Origin: Kaistia hirudinis
GTDB taxonomy: Bacteria > Pseudomonadota > Alphaproteobacteria > Rhizobiales > Kaistiaceae
Reading direction: 5' to 3'
NCBI RefSeq assembly: GCF_014196455.1
Contig: NZ_JACIDS010000001.1
Coordinates: 1,027,574-1,091,573, forward strand
Length of the DNA: 64,000 nt
The notes below the pieces were generated by a model. The model ran no database searches, was not told the origin of the DNA, and worked only from the letters and a program-made list of their open reading frames with translations. Positions 47,819 to 56,075 of the stretch are shown piece by piece. How positions within the stretch are numbered: the stretch's first letter is position 1; every line of letters begins with the position of its first letter. The translations under genes were made by a program, and so were the position numbers.

Positions 47819-48013
47819 TTGTTCATTCTTGTCGTACTTTCAATTGTCTACGGGACTGCGGAGGACTCCAAGTCGCTTGCTGTCTCTTCATCGATCTCCG
47901 CCGCGAGCGGCTTCAAGACCGCCGAGGCCTGCAAAGCCGCTGGCGAGCGGCTGCTCGCTTCGCCGCGTCCGTCCAACCTCGAAATCCGGTACAGCTGCGA
48001 AGCCGCGGAATAG
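47819..48013 (+). CDS. Small exported protein of unknown function, TTG start
   Basis: A 64-residue product is read from TTG 47819, because GGAGGA lies 7 nt upstream and the resulting N-terminus MFILVVLSIVYGTA is hydrophobic. An ATG at 47768 is in frame but has no ribosome binding site. Two Cys (AEACKAAG, RYSCEAAE) lie about 25 residues apart and may pair in the periplasm. Small proteins of this layout are common in rhizobia without known function. Confidence 0.6.
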   Translation: MFILVVLSIVYGTAEDSKSLAVSSSISAASGFKTAEACKAAGERLLASPRPSNLEIRYSCEAAE

Positions 48014-48120
48014 TCGCGACCGGCACCGGGGCCCTGCGTCGCATGGTCCCGCCCGATCGACCCTTCACAGTCGGCCCCGGGGGTGCACTATTCCCCGCTG
48101 GAGCGATTGTGGGGAATCCT

Positions 48121-48609
48121 ATGGAACATCTGATCTTGTTGGCGCAGGCGCTGCTGGTTGCGGGACTGGCAGGCTGGCTCGGCATCGGCGCATTCGAGAA
48201 CATCCGCGTGCCGCGAGCCAATGCCGACATGGTCGCCGATGTGATCGCCATGCGGGTGATCCGCACTGAATCGCCAGAGCTTTTTCGTCTCGTCGGCGGC
48301 AATCGGATCGAATCGCCGCTGTTTCACAAATTCGCCTTTGCGGCGATCGTGATCGCGGAGAGCCTGTCGGTCATTCTGATGACCGCCGGTTCGCTGGGAC
48401 TTCTGGGGGCGCTGGCCGGGTTCTGGGCGGTGGAGCCGGCGAAGATCATCGCGGCGGCGGGCGTGCTGGGCTTCACGCTGGTCTGGTCGGGCTTCCTGGT
48501 CGGTGGCCAGTGGTTCCACTATTTCCTGGGTCACCAGGAGGCGCAGCACACCCATTTCATGCTCGCCATCTGGGGGGTGGTCGTCTTCGGCATCGTGGTA
48601 GGTTTCTGA
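48121..48609 (+). CDS. Predicted small integral membrane protein, DUF2165-like
   Basis: The 162-residue protein has four predicted transmembrane helices (about 4-24, 70-92, 96-122 and 142-162). GIGAFENIRVPRANADMVAD, TESPELFRLVGGNRIESP and GQWFHYFLGHQEAQHTHFML are conserved text of predicted small integral membrane proteins (DUF2165). The His-rich loop before the last helix is notable. No function is established. Start ATG 48121 follows GGGGA. Confidence 0.78.
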   Translation: MEHLILLAQALLVAGLAGWLGIGAFENIRVPRANADMVADVIAMRVIRTESPELFRLVGGNRIESPLFHKFAFAAIVIAESLSVILMTAGSLGLLGALAGFWAVEPAKIIAAAGVLGFTLVWSGFLVGGQWFHYFLGHQEAQHTHFMLAIWGVVVFGIVVGF

Positions 48610-48745
48610 CCTCCCGACGTCGTCCCAACGCCGCCATTGGCGAACATTGACGGAAATTGCACGGGCGGCCCTGTCCACACGCGGCGATAGGGGCGACAAT
48701 CGCGTTTTGCGGACCAGGTTCCGAATCGGTACAGGCTCCAACTCG

Positions 48746-49192
48746 ATGGCCAAGAAGACAGAGGCACGCCACCAGATCGGCGCCCTGCCCGTTCGCGAAC
48801 GGGACGGGACCACCGAGGTGTGCCTTGTCACCACCCGCGAGACGCGGCGCTGGACCGTGCCCAAGGGCTGGCCGATGCGGGGGCACAAGGACTGGGACGC
48901 CGCGCGCATCGAGGCAGAGGAGGAAGCCGGGGTCTCCGGCACGGTCGCGCGGAAGCCGATCGGTTCCTATCTCTATTGGAAGCGGCGGATCGAGAAGTTC
49001 GATCTCGTGCGCGTCAATGTCTACCGGCTCGACGTCCTCCGCCAACTGGCGGCCTGGAAGGAAGCCGCAGAGCGCCGCGTCGAGTGGTTTCCGGCCGAGG
49101 TCGCAGCGGAGATGGTCGACGAGCCGGGCCTTGCGGCGCTGATCGCGGCCTTTGCCGACGAGGCGGACGAAGGCGGGCAGGAGCCGGTCTGA
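48746..49192 (+). CDS. Nudix hydrolase with a degenerate Nudix box
   Basis: The 148-residue protein is started at ATG 48746. The Nudix box region GHKDWDAARIEAEEEAGV keeps the EEEAG metal-binding part, but the upstream Glu of the consensus is Ala and the Arg of REUxEE appears to be Ile. WTVPKGWPMRG before it and the C-terminal EVEWFPAEVA-type segment (here ERRVEWFPAEVAAEMV) are typical of the diadenosine/diphosphoinositol polyphosphate branch. A pyrophosphohydrolase on a nucleoside-diphosphate-linked substrate is expected; the substrate is unknown. Confidence 0.85.
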   Translation: MAKKTEARHQIGALPVRERDGTTEVCLVTTRETRRWTVPKGWPMRGHKDWDAARIEAEEEAGVSGTVARKPIGSYLYWKRRIEKFDLVRVNVYRLDVLRQLAAWKEAAERRVEWFPAEVAAEMVDEPGLAALIAAFADEADEGGQEPV

Positions 49193-49269
49193 CGCTGTTT
49201 CTGAGATCGCGGCAAGACATTGTTCGCAATAGCGTACCGCACTGCACAATCTAAACTTTTCAACATCAA

Positions 49270-49289
49270 TTCAATCAGATAAGATTGAA
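49270..49289. repeat. 7-bp inverted repeat upstream of a small membrane protein gene
   Basis: TTCAATC (49270-49276) and GATTGAA (49283-49289) form a perfect inverted repeat with a 6-bp AT-rich spacer, in an AT-rich patch of an otherwise GC-rich 220-bp gap, 123 bp before the next start codon. Confidence 0.45.
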
Positions 49290-49412
49290 ATCGCACGGGT
49301 CGAAGGGTCCAAGGGCGACCGGGTGCATGTTCTGGAAAGGTCGAGTTTTTCATTCGCGTCGTCCGGGGGGGCGGCGAGCGAGGTGCATAGTGATTTTACT
49401 CAAGGCTGCGCC

Positions 49413-49766
49413 ATGAGCGACGCTTCCGATCTGGAGGTGCCGCGGTGGCGGTCCGGGCCCTATGTCTACGGCTCGGTGCTGATTTCATTGCCGCTCATAT
49501 TCCTCGTCCTGTGGGCACTGCCGGCTATCCTGCCGGCCGTTCTGCGCGGCAATTTCTCCGGCGTGAAGATCGCCTGCGGCGCGTTATGGGGTGTGGTCGT
49601 CTTCGCCTGCCCCATCGCGGCGCTGGTCTTTCGCAGGCAGTATCAGTTCCGCGAGGACTGGATCCGCCCGCGCCGCTTTTCGATCGCCTTCGCGACGGCG
49701 GGCTATCTGGTCTCGGTCCTGTCCTATGTGGGGATCGCCATAGCGTTTGCCGGCCCGCGACTTTAG
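49413..49766 (+). CDS. Small membrane protein of unknown function
   Basis: A 117-residue product is read from ATG 49413. Three hydrophobic helices (about 19-41, 52-69 and 88-113) are joined by a basic loop, FRRQYQFREDWIRPRRFS, which should face the cytoplasm. No family is recognised. A longer reading from 49323 adds 30 residues with no support. It converges on bcsK with a 212-bp gap that holds nothing recognisable. Confidence 0.6.
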   Translation: MSDASDLEVPRWRSGPYVYGSVLISLPLIFLVLWALPAILPAVLRGNFSGVKIACGALWGVVVFACPIAALVFRRQYQFREDWIRPRRFSIAFATAGYLVSVLSYVGIAIAFAGPRL

Positions 49767-49978
49767 AGCCTCGATCCGGACGGCCCTATCGGCGCCCGGA
49801 TCGATCCGATCAAGCGAGAGGAACGCCGACCGCGGTCCAGCGGACGTGCGGCGATGCTGGGTGCTGCGGTGCAGCGCGCGCCAATCGGCGTTTCGTGGTT
49901 CAGATGACACGCCCCGGCACCGAGCGGATGGCGCCGCTCGGCACTACCCGCTTCGCCGGACGTTTCCCGGTTGCGACC

Positions 49979-52420
49979 TCAGCGGCGATCGCGGACGTCG
50001 CCGATATTGCTGCCCTGGCGGTCGGAAGCGAGCGTGGCGAGGGCTCTGAGTGCCTCGCGCGACCCGGTTCCGGCAACAGCGACGAAGATGCGCTTGGCCT
50101 CCGGCAGGCGGTGCAGGTTGTAGTAGGCCCAGCCGCGGATCATGAGCAGGTCGTTCTGCTCGGGCGCGATGCGGGCCCTTTCATCGAGATAGAACAACGT
50201 CTCGACATAGCGGTCGTCGGCATAGGCGGCGAGCGCGCGCTGCGTCAGGATCTCGGTCTGCAGGGCGACGCGCCGCTGCGTATCTTGCGGCGCGGACGAT
50301 GCGGCAATCGCCGCGGAATCGGTGAGGCCGGCGCGAAGATCGGCGAGCGACTTGCCATAGGCCGCGTCGGACTGGAGCTTGCCGCTGGTCGAGCGCATGG
50401 CGGCGGCAAAGGCATCCGCCGCCTCGATCGGCCGGTTGAGATCGAGCAGGCACCAGCCGCGGCTGAGCGCGGCGGAGCCGGACAGGCGGTCCGGCTGGAT
50501 CGTCCCCGAGCAGTTCCGCGCGCCACCGCCGCCGCCCCCGCCCGATCCACCACCAGATGACGGCGCCGCGGCGACCGCCGCGCGCGGTGCGCGTGGCGCC
50601 GGCGCGGCCGCCGGCAGCGGCTCGACGACGAGCTTGCCATCGGGGCCGGGCACGGCGACCCGCGTCACGTCGACGGCAGGCTCGGAAAGGGCCGCCTGGC
50701 GCTGGGGGTCGGCGATGCTGGGCGGCATGGGCAGGGCGTCGAGGCCGGTGCGGCCGGCGCGTGCCTTGGGATTGCCGATATCGGCGATCCGCTGCGAGCG
50801 CGGCCCCCAGACCTTGATGACCTTCTGCAGCGCCGCCTTGGCGCCGAGCTTGTCGTAGCAAAGCGCGAGCCCGAATGCGGATGGCTCATCATCCGGCTTC
50901 CACGTGAGCGCGGCCGTGAACCACTGTGCCGCCGCAAGCGGCTGGCCGGTATTATAGGCGTACCAGCCGAGTTCCCGGGCGCCGGGCGCAAATTTGGCAG
51001 CGCTGATCGCCTTCGCCATGCGCGCCACGATGGCCGCATCGAGCTTCACCGGCGGGTCGAGCGCCAGCAGCGCGGTCGCCACGACGAGATAGGCCTCGTT
51101 GTTCTCCGGTCCGGCATCGCGCCAGCGATAGGCTGCCGCCTCCGCTTCCTGCTGCTGTCCCAGCGCATTGAGCGCATAGGCGAGGCCGCGCGCGATCTCG
51201 GGCGTATCGGCCCGCGTGCGCGCGAGCTGGTACCATTTGGCGGCGTTCTCGATGTCCTCGTGCTGGAAGAGATAGCCGGCCAGCAAGACGGCGTCATCGG
51301 CCGTCGTGCCGTCGCGGGCGGCCTGCTCGATCAGGGCGAGATCCTCCGGCGAGGCGACTTTCGCCTTGTCCTTCGCTGCGGCTCCGACGCGGCGGCGGGC
51401 GAGGTCCGTCTTGACCGCCGCAAACTCGCCGCGGCCATCGGCGCCGACGCGCTCGAGCGCCAGCAATTCCGCGAGCTCCGCATCGGAGAGATACTGCATC
51501 GCCTTCTGCACCGTCGCCAGGCGCTCCTTGGGGTCCTGGCAATTGGTGAGGATATAGAGGCCGACATCGCGGGCGCGCGCCGAACGGTCCGTCGCCGCGA
51601 AGGCCTCGGCGACCCGCCAGAGCACATCGACGTCCGAACAGGTCAGCAGGCTCGGCGTCGCCGCGGCGATCTGCACCACCGTGTTCCATTGCTTGGCATT
51701 CGAGGCGTTGATCAGCCGGTCCTTGGCCTCGCCGATGTCGAGCCGCTTCAACAGATCGTCCGGAACACGCCAGCCGGGCTCACGCGCCAGCCGATCGGCG
51801 ATGGCGGCGCGCGCCGCCGCATAGCGGCCCGTGCTGTAGAGCTTCCACATCTGGTCGAGCTTGGGATCCGGCACCGAGATCGGCGCCGTCATGTCGGTCG
51901 GCGGATACCAATCGGGATAAAGCGCCTTGAGACGGGCAATTTCCGCCTCGAGACGCTTGGTATCGCCCTGCCGCGCGAAATAGCGCAGGGCCGTCTCGTC
52001 GACCTGGGGCGCCGCCGTCGCCTGACCGTCCTCCGCGGTATTCGCGTCGCCCGATGCAGCCTGTGCCGGAGCCGGAGCCGCTGCCGGCGGCGCGGCGGGG
52101 GCAGCGGCCGGCGCTGCCGCACCCGCGCCGGTCGGCGCGACCGCGGGAACGGCGCCCGGCAGCACGACGCGGGGCTGGACCGGCGTCGGGGCCTGGGCGA
52201 TCTGGGGGCTGACGGCGGACGCCGCGCGGCCTGAGTACCGCGGTCCATCCGGTATCGCCGGGAAGCTGCCGGCCGGCTGCGTCGTCGGGCTGGCGGCCGC
52301 GCTCGTCATGAAGGCAGAGCCGGGGTCGCTCGCCCCGTGCGTCTGGCGAATGACCAGCGCGCCGATCACGCCGGCGATGGCAATCGACCCGATGACGAGG
52401 AAGACCGGCCTCACAGACAT
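49979..52420 (-). CDS. bcsK: Cellulose-cluster TPR protein (BcsK-type)
   Basis: The 813-residue protein has an N-terminal anchor helix (VFLVIGSIAIAGVIGALVI), a long Pro/Ala/Gln-rich low-complexity region (about 45-140), then many TPR-like helical pairs to the C-terminus (for example DAVLLAGYLFQHEDIENAAK and LMIRGWAYYNLHRLPEAKRI). A Gly/Ser-rich spacer lies around 630-660. In type III cellulose operons bcsK encodes such a TPR protein in place of the TPR/porin BcsC. A periplasmic scaffold role is inferred. Its start overlaps the bcsZ end by 10 bp. Confidence 0.85.
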   Translation of the reverse strand: MSVRPVFLVIGSIAIAGVIGALVIRQTHGASDPGSAFMTSAAASPTTQPAGSFPAIPDGPRYSGRAASAVSPQIAQAPTPVQPRVVLPGAVPAVAPTGAGAAAPAAAPAAPPAAAPAPAQAASGDANTAEDGQATAAPQVDETALRYFARQGDTKRLEAEIARLKALYPDWYPPTDMTAPISVPDPKLDQMWKLYSTGRYAAARAAIADRLAREPGWRVPDDLLKRLDIGEAKDRLINASNAKQWNTVVQIAAATPSLLTCSDVDVLWRVAEAFAATDRSARARDVGLYILTNCQDPKERLATVQKAMQYLSDAELAELLALERVGADGRGEFAAVKTDLARRRVGAAAKDKAKVASPEDLALIEQAARDGTTADDAVLLAGYLFQHEDIENAAKWYQLARTRADTPEIARGLAYALNALGQQQEAEAAAYRWRDAGPENNEAYLVVATALLALDPPVKLDAAIVARMAKAISAAKFAPGARELGWYAYNTGQPLAAAQWFTAALTWKPDDEPSAFGLALCYDKLGAKAALQKVIKVWGPRSQRIADIGNPKARAGRTGLDALPMPPSIADPQRQAALSEPAVDVTRVAVPGPDGKLVVEPLPAAAPAPRAPRAAVAAAPSSGGGSGGGGGGGARNCSGTIQPDRLSGSAALSRGWCLLDLNRPIEAADAFAAAMRSTSGKLQSDAAYGKSLADLRAGLTDSAAIAASSAPQDTQRRVALQTEILTQRALAAYADDRYVETLFYLDERARIAPEQNDLLMIRGWAYYNLHRLPEAKRIFVAVAGTGSREALRALATLASDRQGSNIGDVRDRR

Positions 52421-53478
52421 TCCGCGTGCCTTTCCGCCAGAAACGAAACGGACAGCAGATAGAGCGCGGACGGGTAATAGTGCGTCGGGCGGAAGAGCTT
52501 GAGATCCTCCGGCAGCGGGGTCTTCGCCGTGACGCAGTCGAGCGTCGCCGCGAGCATGCGATAGCCCGGCTCGGTCAGCCGCGCCACGACCTGGTCCGTC
52601 TTGACGTTGACGAGCGGGATGCCCGTCTGCGCCCCGCCGTGCCAGGCCTGCGTATAGGGCGCCAGCCAGCGCGGGTCCGAGAGGCCGGCGCGCATGAGAT
52701 AGAGCGGGATCCGGACCGCGTTGTAGCCGAAATCCGGTGTGAACTGCGCCGCGGGCACCGGCGCCGCATCATGTACCGAAAGCCAGTCAGACGGCAGGCC
52801 GACATGTCCGAAGCGGGCCGTCTCGCTGAGCTTGAGGCCCGATGTCCAGACGGCGCTCCATTCGATGTCGGGCGCGAGGCGCGCCATGACCGGCAGCGCC
52901 TCGAACAGCCAATAGGAGAGATTGACGACCGGCCCGTCCGCACGATCCTTCGCCGAGAACCCATGCGCGCCTGGGAGCAGCCAAAGCTGCCCCTTGTAGG
53001 CCTCCAGTGTCTCGCTGCCGATCGAGGTGGCTATCTTCGTCGCCGCCTCGGTATAGCCCGGCACGCCCCACGCGTCGCCCGCCTTGGCCAGTCCGTAGGC
53101 AATCAGCAGATCGCCGTCGGTCGCATTGTTGATATCCGGCACATGCGGCATCGCGGGCGTCCAGCGCCAGGCGGCGAGCCCGTCGTCGCGCAGCATCAGC
53201 TCGGTCTGCGTGAAGCTCCAGATGCGTTCGAACGAGGCGCGATCGTCGGCCGCCAGCGCCAGGATCAGCCCATAGCCCTGCCCCTCGCTATGGCTGATGC
53301 CGCCATTGGCGTCGTCGATCACCCGGCCGCTCTGGTCGACGAAGCGGGCCTCGAACGCCTGCCATGCCGCGGGCGCGATGGTGCCGCGGATCGTCAGCTC
53401 ATCGCCATGCGCTGCGCAGAGCGAGACGGTCATCGTCGCGCCGAACACCAGGGCAGCCAGCTCGAGCCGCGATTTCAT
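52411..53478 (-). CDS. bcsZ: Cellulose-cluster endo-1,4-beta-glucanase BcsZ (GH8)
   Basis: The 355-residue protein starts at ATG 53478, overlapping the bcsB stop (ATGA). A signal peptide (to about residue 25) is followed by the GH8 (alpha/alpha)6 barrel. Glu65 in ISHSEGQGYGL is the family proton donor, and NNATDGDLLIAYGLAKAGDA and PDFGYNAVRIPLYLMRAG are conserved. The enzyme trims or edits nascent glucan in the periplasm and is needed for proper cellulose export. It is between bcsB and bcsK, all coupled. Confidence 0.93.
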   Translation of the reverse strand: MKSRLELAALVFGATMTVSLCAAHGDELTIRGTIAPAAWQAFEARFVDQSGRVIDDANGGISHSEGQGYGLILALAADDRASFERIWSFTQTELMLRDDGLAAWRWTPAMPHVPDINNATDGDLLIAYGLAKAGDAWGVPGYTEAATKIATSIGSETLEAYKGQLWLLPGAHGFSAKDRADGPVVNLSYWLFEALPVMARLAPDIEWSAVWTSGLKLSETARFGHVGLPSDWLSVHDAAPVPAAQFTPDFGYNAVRIPLYLMRAGLSDPRWLAPYTQAWHGGAQTGIPLVNVKTDQVVARLTEPGYRMLAATLDCVTAKTPLPEDLKLFRPTHYYPSALYLLSVSFLAERHAECL

Positions 53479-56075
53479 GACGGCCTCCCAAGACGGTGGA
53501 TGAGCGTCGAGGTGACAATCCCAAGCGCGATGCACATCGTGATGAGGCAGATCGCATAGAAGGTGATGTTGTTCGACAGCCAGTTGGCCGCGATCAGACG
53601 CGAATTCCCGATCGAGAACGGCCGCGTCTGGAAGAAGGCAACCTGCACCGGGTCGGTCGTTTCAACCATGCCGGTCGAACGGCTATAGGCGGCATACTGG
53701 CCCCTGATCGTTGGCCAGGTCTCGATCGCGACCAGCGAACGGGTGGCCTCCTCAAGCTGCTCTTCGGTCGGCGCCGTCAGGAGCGTCCAGGGCGCCGTAT
53801 TGTCCGGGCCGAGGCCTTGGGCGAGCAACAGGCTGTTTCTCGGCTTCGGCATGAACGGTGGGGCCAGCGTCGGCGTCAGGCTGAGCGTCGCGAACGAGAT
53901 GTCGAAGGTGCGCTTCATCCAGTCTTCGAGACCGCTCACCTGGCCGCGCCAGCCACCGCCGTCGGACAGCTTCTCGCGCCATTGATCGAACAGCGCGTCG
54001 GTGTTGGCCGTGTCGGGATCGATCGGCAGGCGCGGCTGCGCCGATCCGCCGGCGCTGGCCGCCGCGCCGGAATCCGGTTTCCACAGCGTGGCGATATCGC
54101 GCGAGATGTTGAGCACGCTGAGGACGTTCGGCGGAATCTGGGATGAGGCGCCGACGAAGATCGCCGGGCGGTTGCCGACATTCGCGGGCGGCACGGCAAG
54201 GAGCGGAACGATCCGCGTCGACTGCATGGCGAGGCGGGCCACCAGCGTGGCCGCCGCGGACACCGTCCGTTCGTTCGAACGTATCAGCACCAGGGCGGAG
54301 GGGCTCGGCTGCCGGTTGTAGGGGAAGCCCGTCCCGGCGAACGCGGCGAGATCGGGCAGCCGGCCGATGCGGGCGAAGGCCGGCATGGAGAAGGCCGAGG
54401 TATCGAACAGCACGAAGCGGTCGGCCCCTGTCGCCGAGCCGTTCGGCGCACAGGCCCGATCCGCCTCCGTCTCCAGCACAGCCTCGAGCTCGATCTGGTT
54501 CACGCCCGGCCGGAAATGCCGGAAGGGGATCTGGATCGGAAAATGCCGGTAGATGCCACCGGCGGTGCTGACGATGCGGGTCGTCGCCGCGATCTGGCCG
54601 TTGACATAGATATCGATATGGCTCGCCGGCCGGACCGCGGCTGTATAGGCCGCGTCGAGGAGCAGCGTCGCCTCGCCATAGGCGTCGGCATAGAAATCCG
54701 ACGGGATGCCCACACCGAACGTGACGCGGAAACGGCGGCCGGAGAATTGCTGCGTCGACACGCCGAGCTGATCCAGCGTGATGCTGCCCTCTCCCAGGAA
54801 CATGTGCACGTCGGGATAGAACCAGGCGGACGTATCGAATGCCGTGCGCGGTACGTCGAGAGGCCTGGAGACGCGCGCGGCGATGGCCTCGACGGCCGCC
54901 TCGACGGCTCCCCAGCCCGATCCGGTCACGGCGAGGACGACGGAGCCGAGCGAAGGCTCGTTGACGAAGCCGACCACAGGCTGGGCCGAGGCGTCCGGCG
55001 GGTTCGACATCAGCGCGCCGATATCGTTCGACGCTCCGAGGACGACGGTCAGCGTCCCGATGGGGTCCGGTTCGCCCTTGCCCTCGGTCACCACGATCGA
55101 AGGATTGGGATAGCGCCCGAACAGGGCCAGCGCCTGCGACAGCGTCACGATCGACGTCGCCAGTGCGGCATCCTCGACCCGCGCGGTCACGATGTGGATC
55201 GTGGTGCGGCCGGTGGCGTCGTAGCCTATCGCGGGCAGGTCTTCGAGCGTCTGCGGCGCGAGATCGCCGCGCGTGGAGCCCGGGAAGGAGAGCCGGGTCC
55301 CCTCGCTGTCGATATCGGTCCAAAGCTCGTAGGTGGACTGGACCGAGCAGTCGGTGCGGTGGCGCTGGATCGCCTGGAAGCGGACGACATTGGCGCCTGG
55401 CTGCAGCGCATTGGCCGGGATGTCGGCCGAAGCCGTGGTGAAGCCGTCGGACGAGGCGAGCGGCAGCTCGAGCGCGATCTGGTTGTTGAGCAGCACCCGC
55501 AGCCGCGACGCCTCGGGCATGACGACGAGCGCGTTCTTGTAGGCGACACTGATCCGCGCCGGGGCGGCGGCCTCGCGGGCGGTCAGGAAGATGGTCCAGG
55601 TCCGCTGCTCGTTCTCGCCGGCGAGGCGGAGCGCCGGGAACGGCACGATGTAGCGGAAGGCCTCGGCGCCCGGCGCCTCCGCGGCGGCGGCAACGGCCGG
55701 CGCACCCGCCGGGACCGGCGGCGCGGCAGGAGACGCAGACGCCGGTTCCGGTGCCGGAGCCGGTGCCGCCTGCTGGGCGGGAAGCGCCGGGATGGCCGGC
55801 ACGGCCGGCACATCCCGCGCCGATGGCGCGGGGGCGGCACCGCCCGGCCCGAGCGAGGGCACCATCATCGGGATGCCGTCCGGCTGCGCCGCCGCGGGAT
55901 TGCCGCCGCCGAGATTCATCGGCGGCGCATAGCTCCGGCCGGGCGCGGCCGGCGCAGCGGGAGAACCCGATCCGTCGCCGGTCATGTCGAAGGGCTGCGC
56001 CGCCTGCCCCCAGGCGGGACCGGCCAGGGCGAGGATGACGAGCGCGAGGACGGGGAGCGATGGGCGACGCGTCAT
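53475..56075 (-). CDS. bcsB: Cellulose synthase periplasmic subunit BcsB
   Basis: The 866-residue protein has a signal peptide (to about residue 23), a Pro/Ala-rich stretch (about 35-135) and two repeats of carbohydrate-binding and flavodoxin-like domains (GENEQRTWTIFLTAREAAAP and GFTTASADIPANALQPGANV; later FRHFRPGVNQIELEAVLETE). A C-terminal transmembrane helix (NITFYAICLITMCIALGIVT) anchors it and packs against BcsA. It guides the glucan through the periplasm. It overlaps bcsA and bcsZ by 4 bp each. Confidence 0.94.
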   Translation of the reverse strand: MTRRPSLPVLALVILALAGPAWGQAAQPFDMTGDGSGSPAAPAAPGRSYAPPMNLGGGNPAAAQPDGIPMMVPSLGPGGAAPAPSARDVPAVPAIPALPAQQAAPAPAPEPASASPAAPPVPAGAPAVAAAAEAPGAEAFRYIVPFPALRLAGENEQRTWTIFLTAREAAAPARISVAYKNALVVMPEASRLRVLLNNQIALELPLASSDGFTTASADIPANALQPGANVVRFQAIQRHRTDCSVQSTYELWTDIDSEGTRLSFPGSTRGDLAPQTLEDLPAIGYDATGRTTIHIVTARVEDAALATSIVTLSQALALFGRYPNPSIVVTEGKGEPDPIGTLTVVLGASNDIGALMSNPPDASAQPVVGFVNEPSLGSVVLAVTGSGWGAVEAAVEAIAARVSRPLDVPRTAFDTSAWFYPDVHMFLGEGSITLDQLGVSTQQFSGRRFRVTFGVGIPSDFYADAYGEATLLLDAAYTAAVRPASHIDIYVNGQIAATTRIVSTAGGIYRHFPIQIPFRHFRPGVNQIELEAVLETEADRACAPNGSATGADRFVLFDTSAFSMPAFARIGRLPDLAAFAGTGFPYNRQPSPSALVLIRSNERTVSAAATLVARLAMQSTRIVPLLAVPPANVGNRPAIFVGASSQIPPNVLSVLNISRDIATLWKPDSGAAASAGGSAQPRLPIDPDTANTDALFDQWREKLSDGGGWRGQVSGLEDWMKRTFDISFATLSLTPTLAPPFMPKPRNSLLLAQGLGPDNTAPWTLLTAPTEEQLEEATRSLVAIETWPTIRGQYAAYSRSTGMVETTDPVQVAFFQTRPFSIGNSRLIAANWLSNNITFYAICLITMCIALGIVTSTLIHRLGRPS

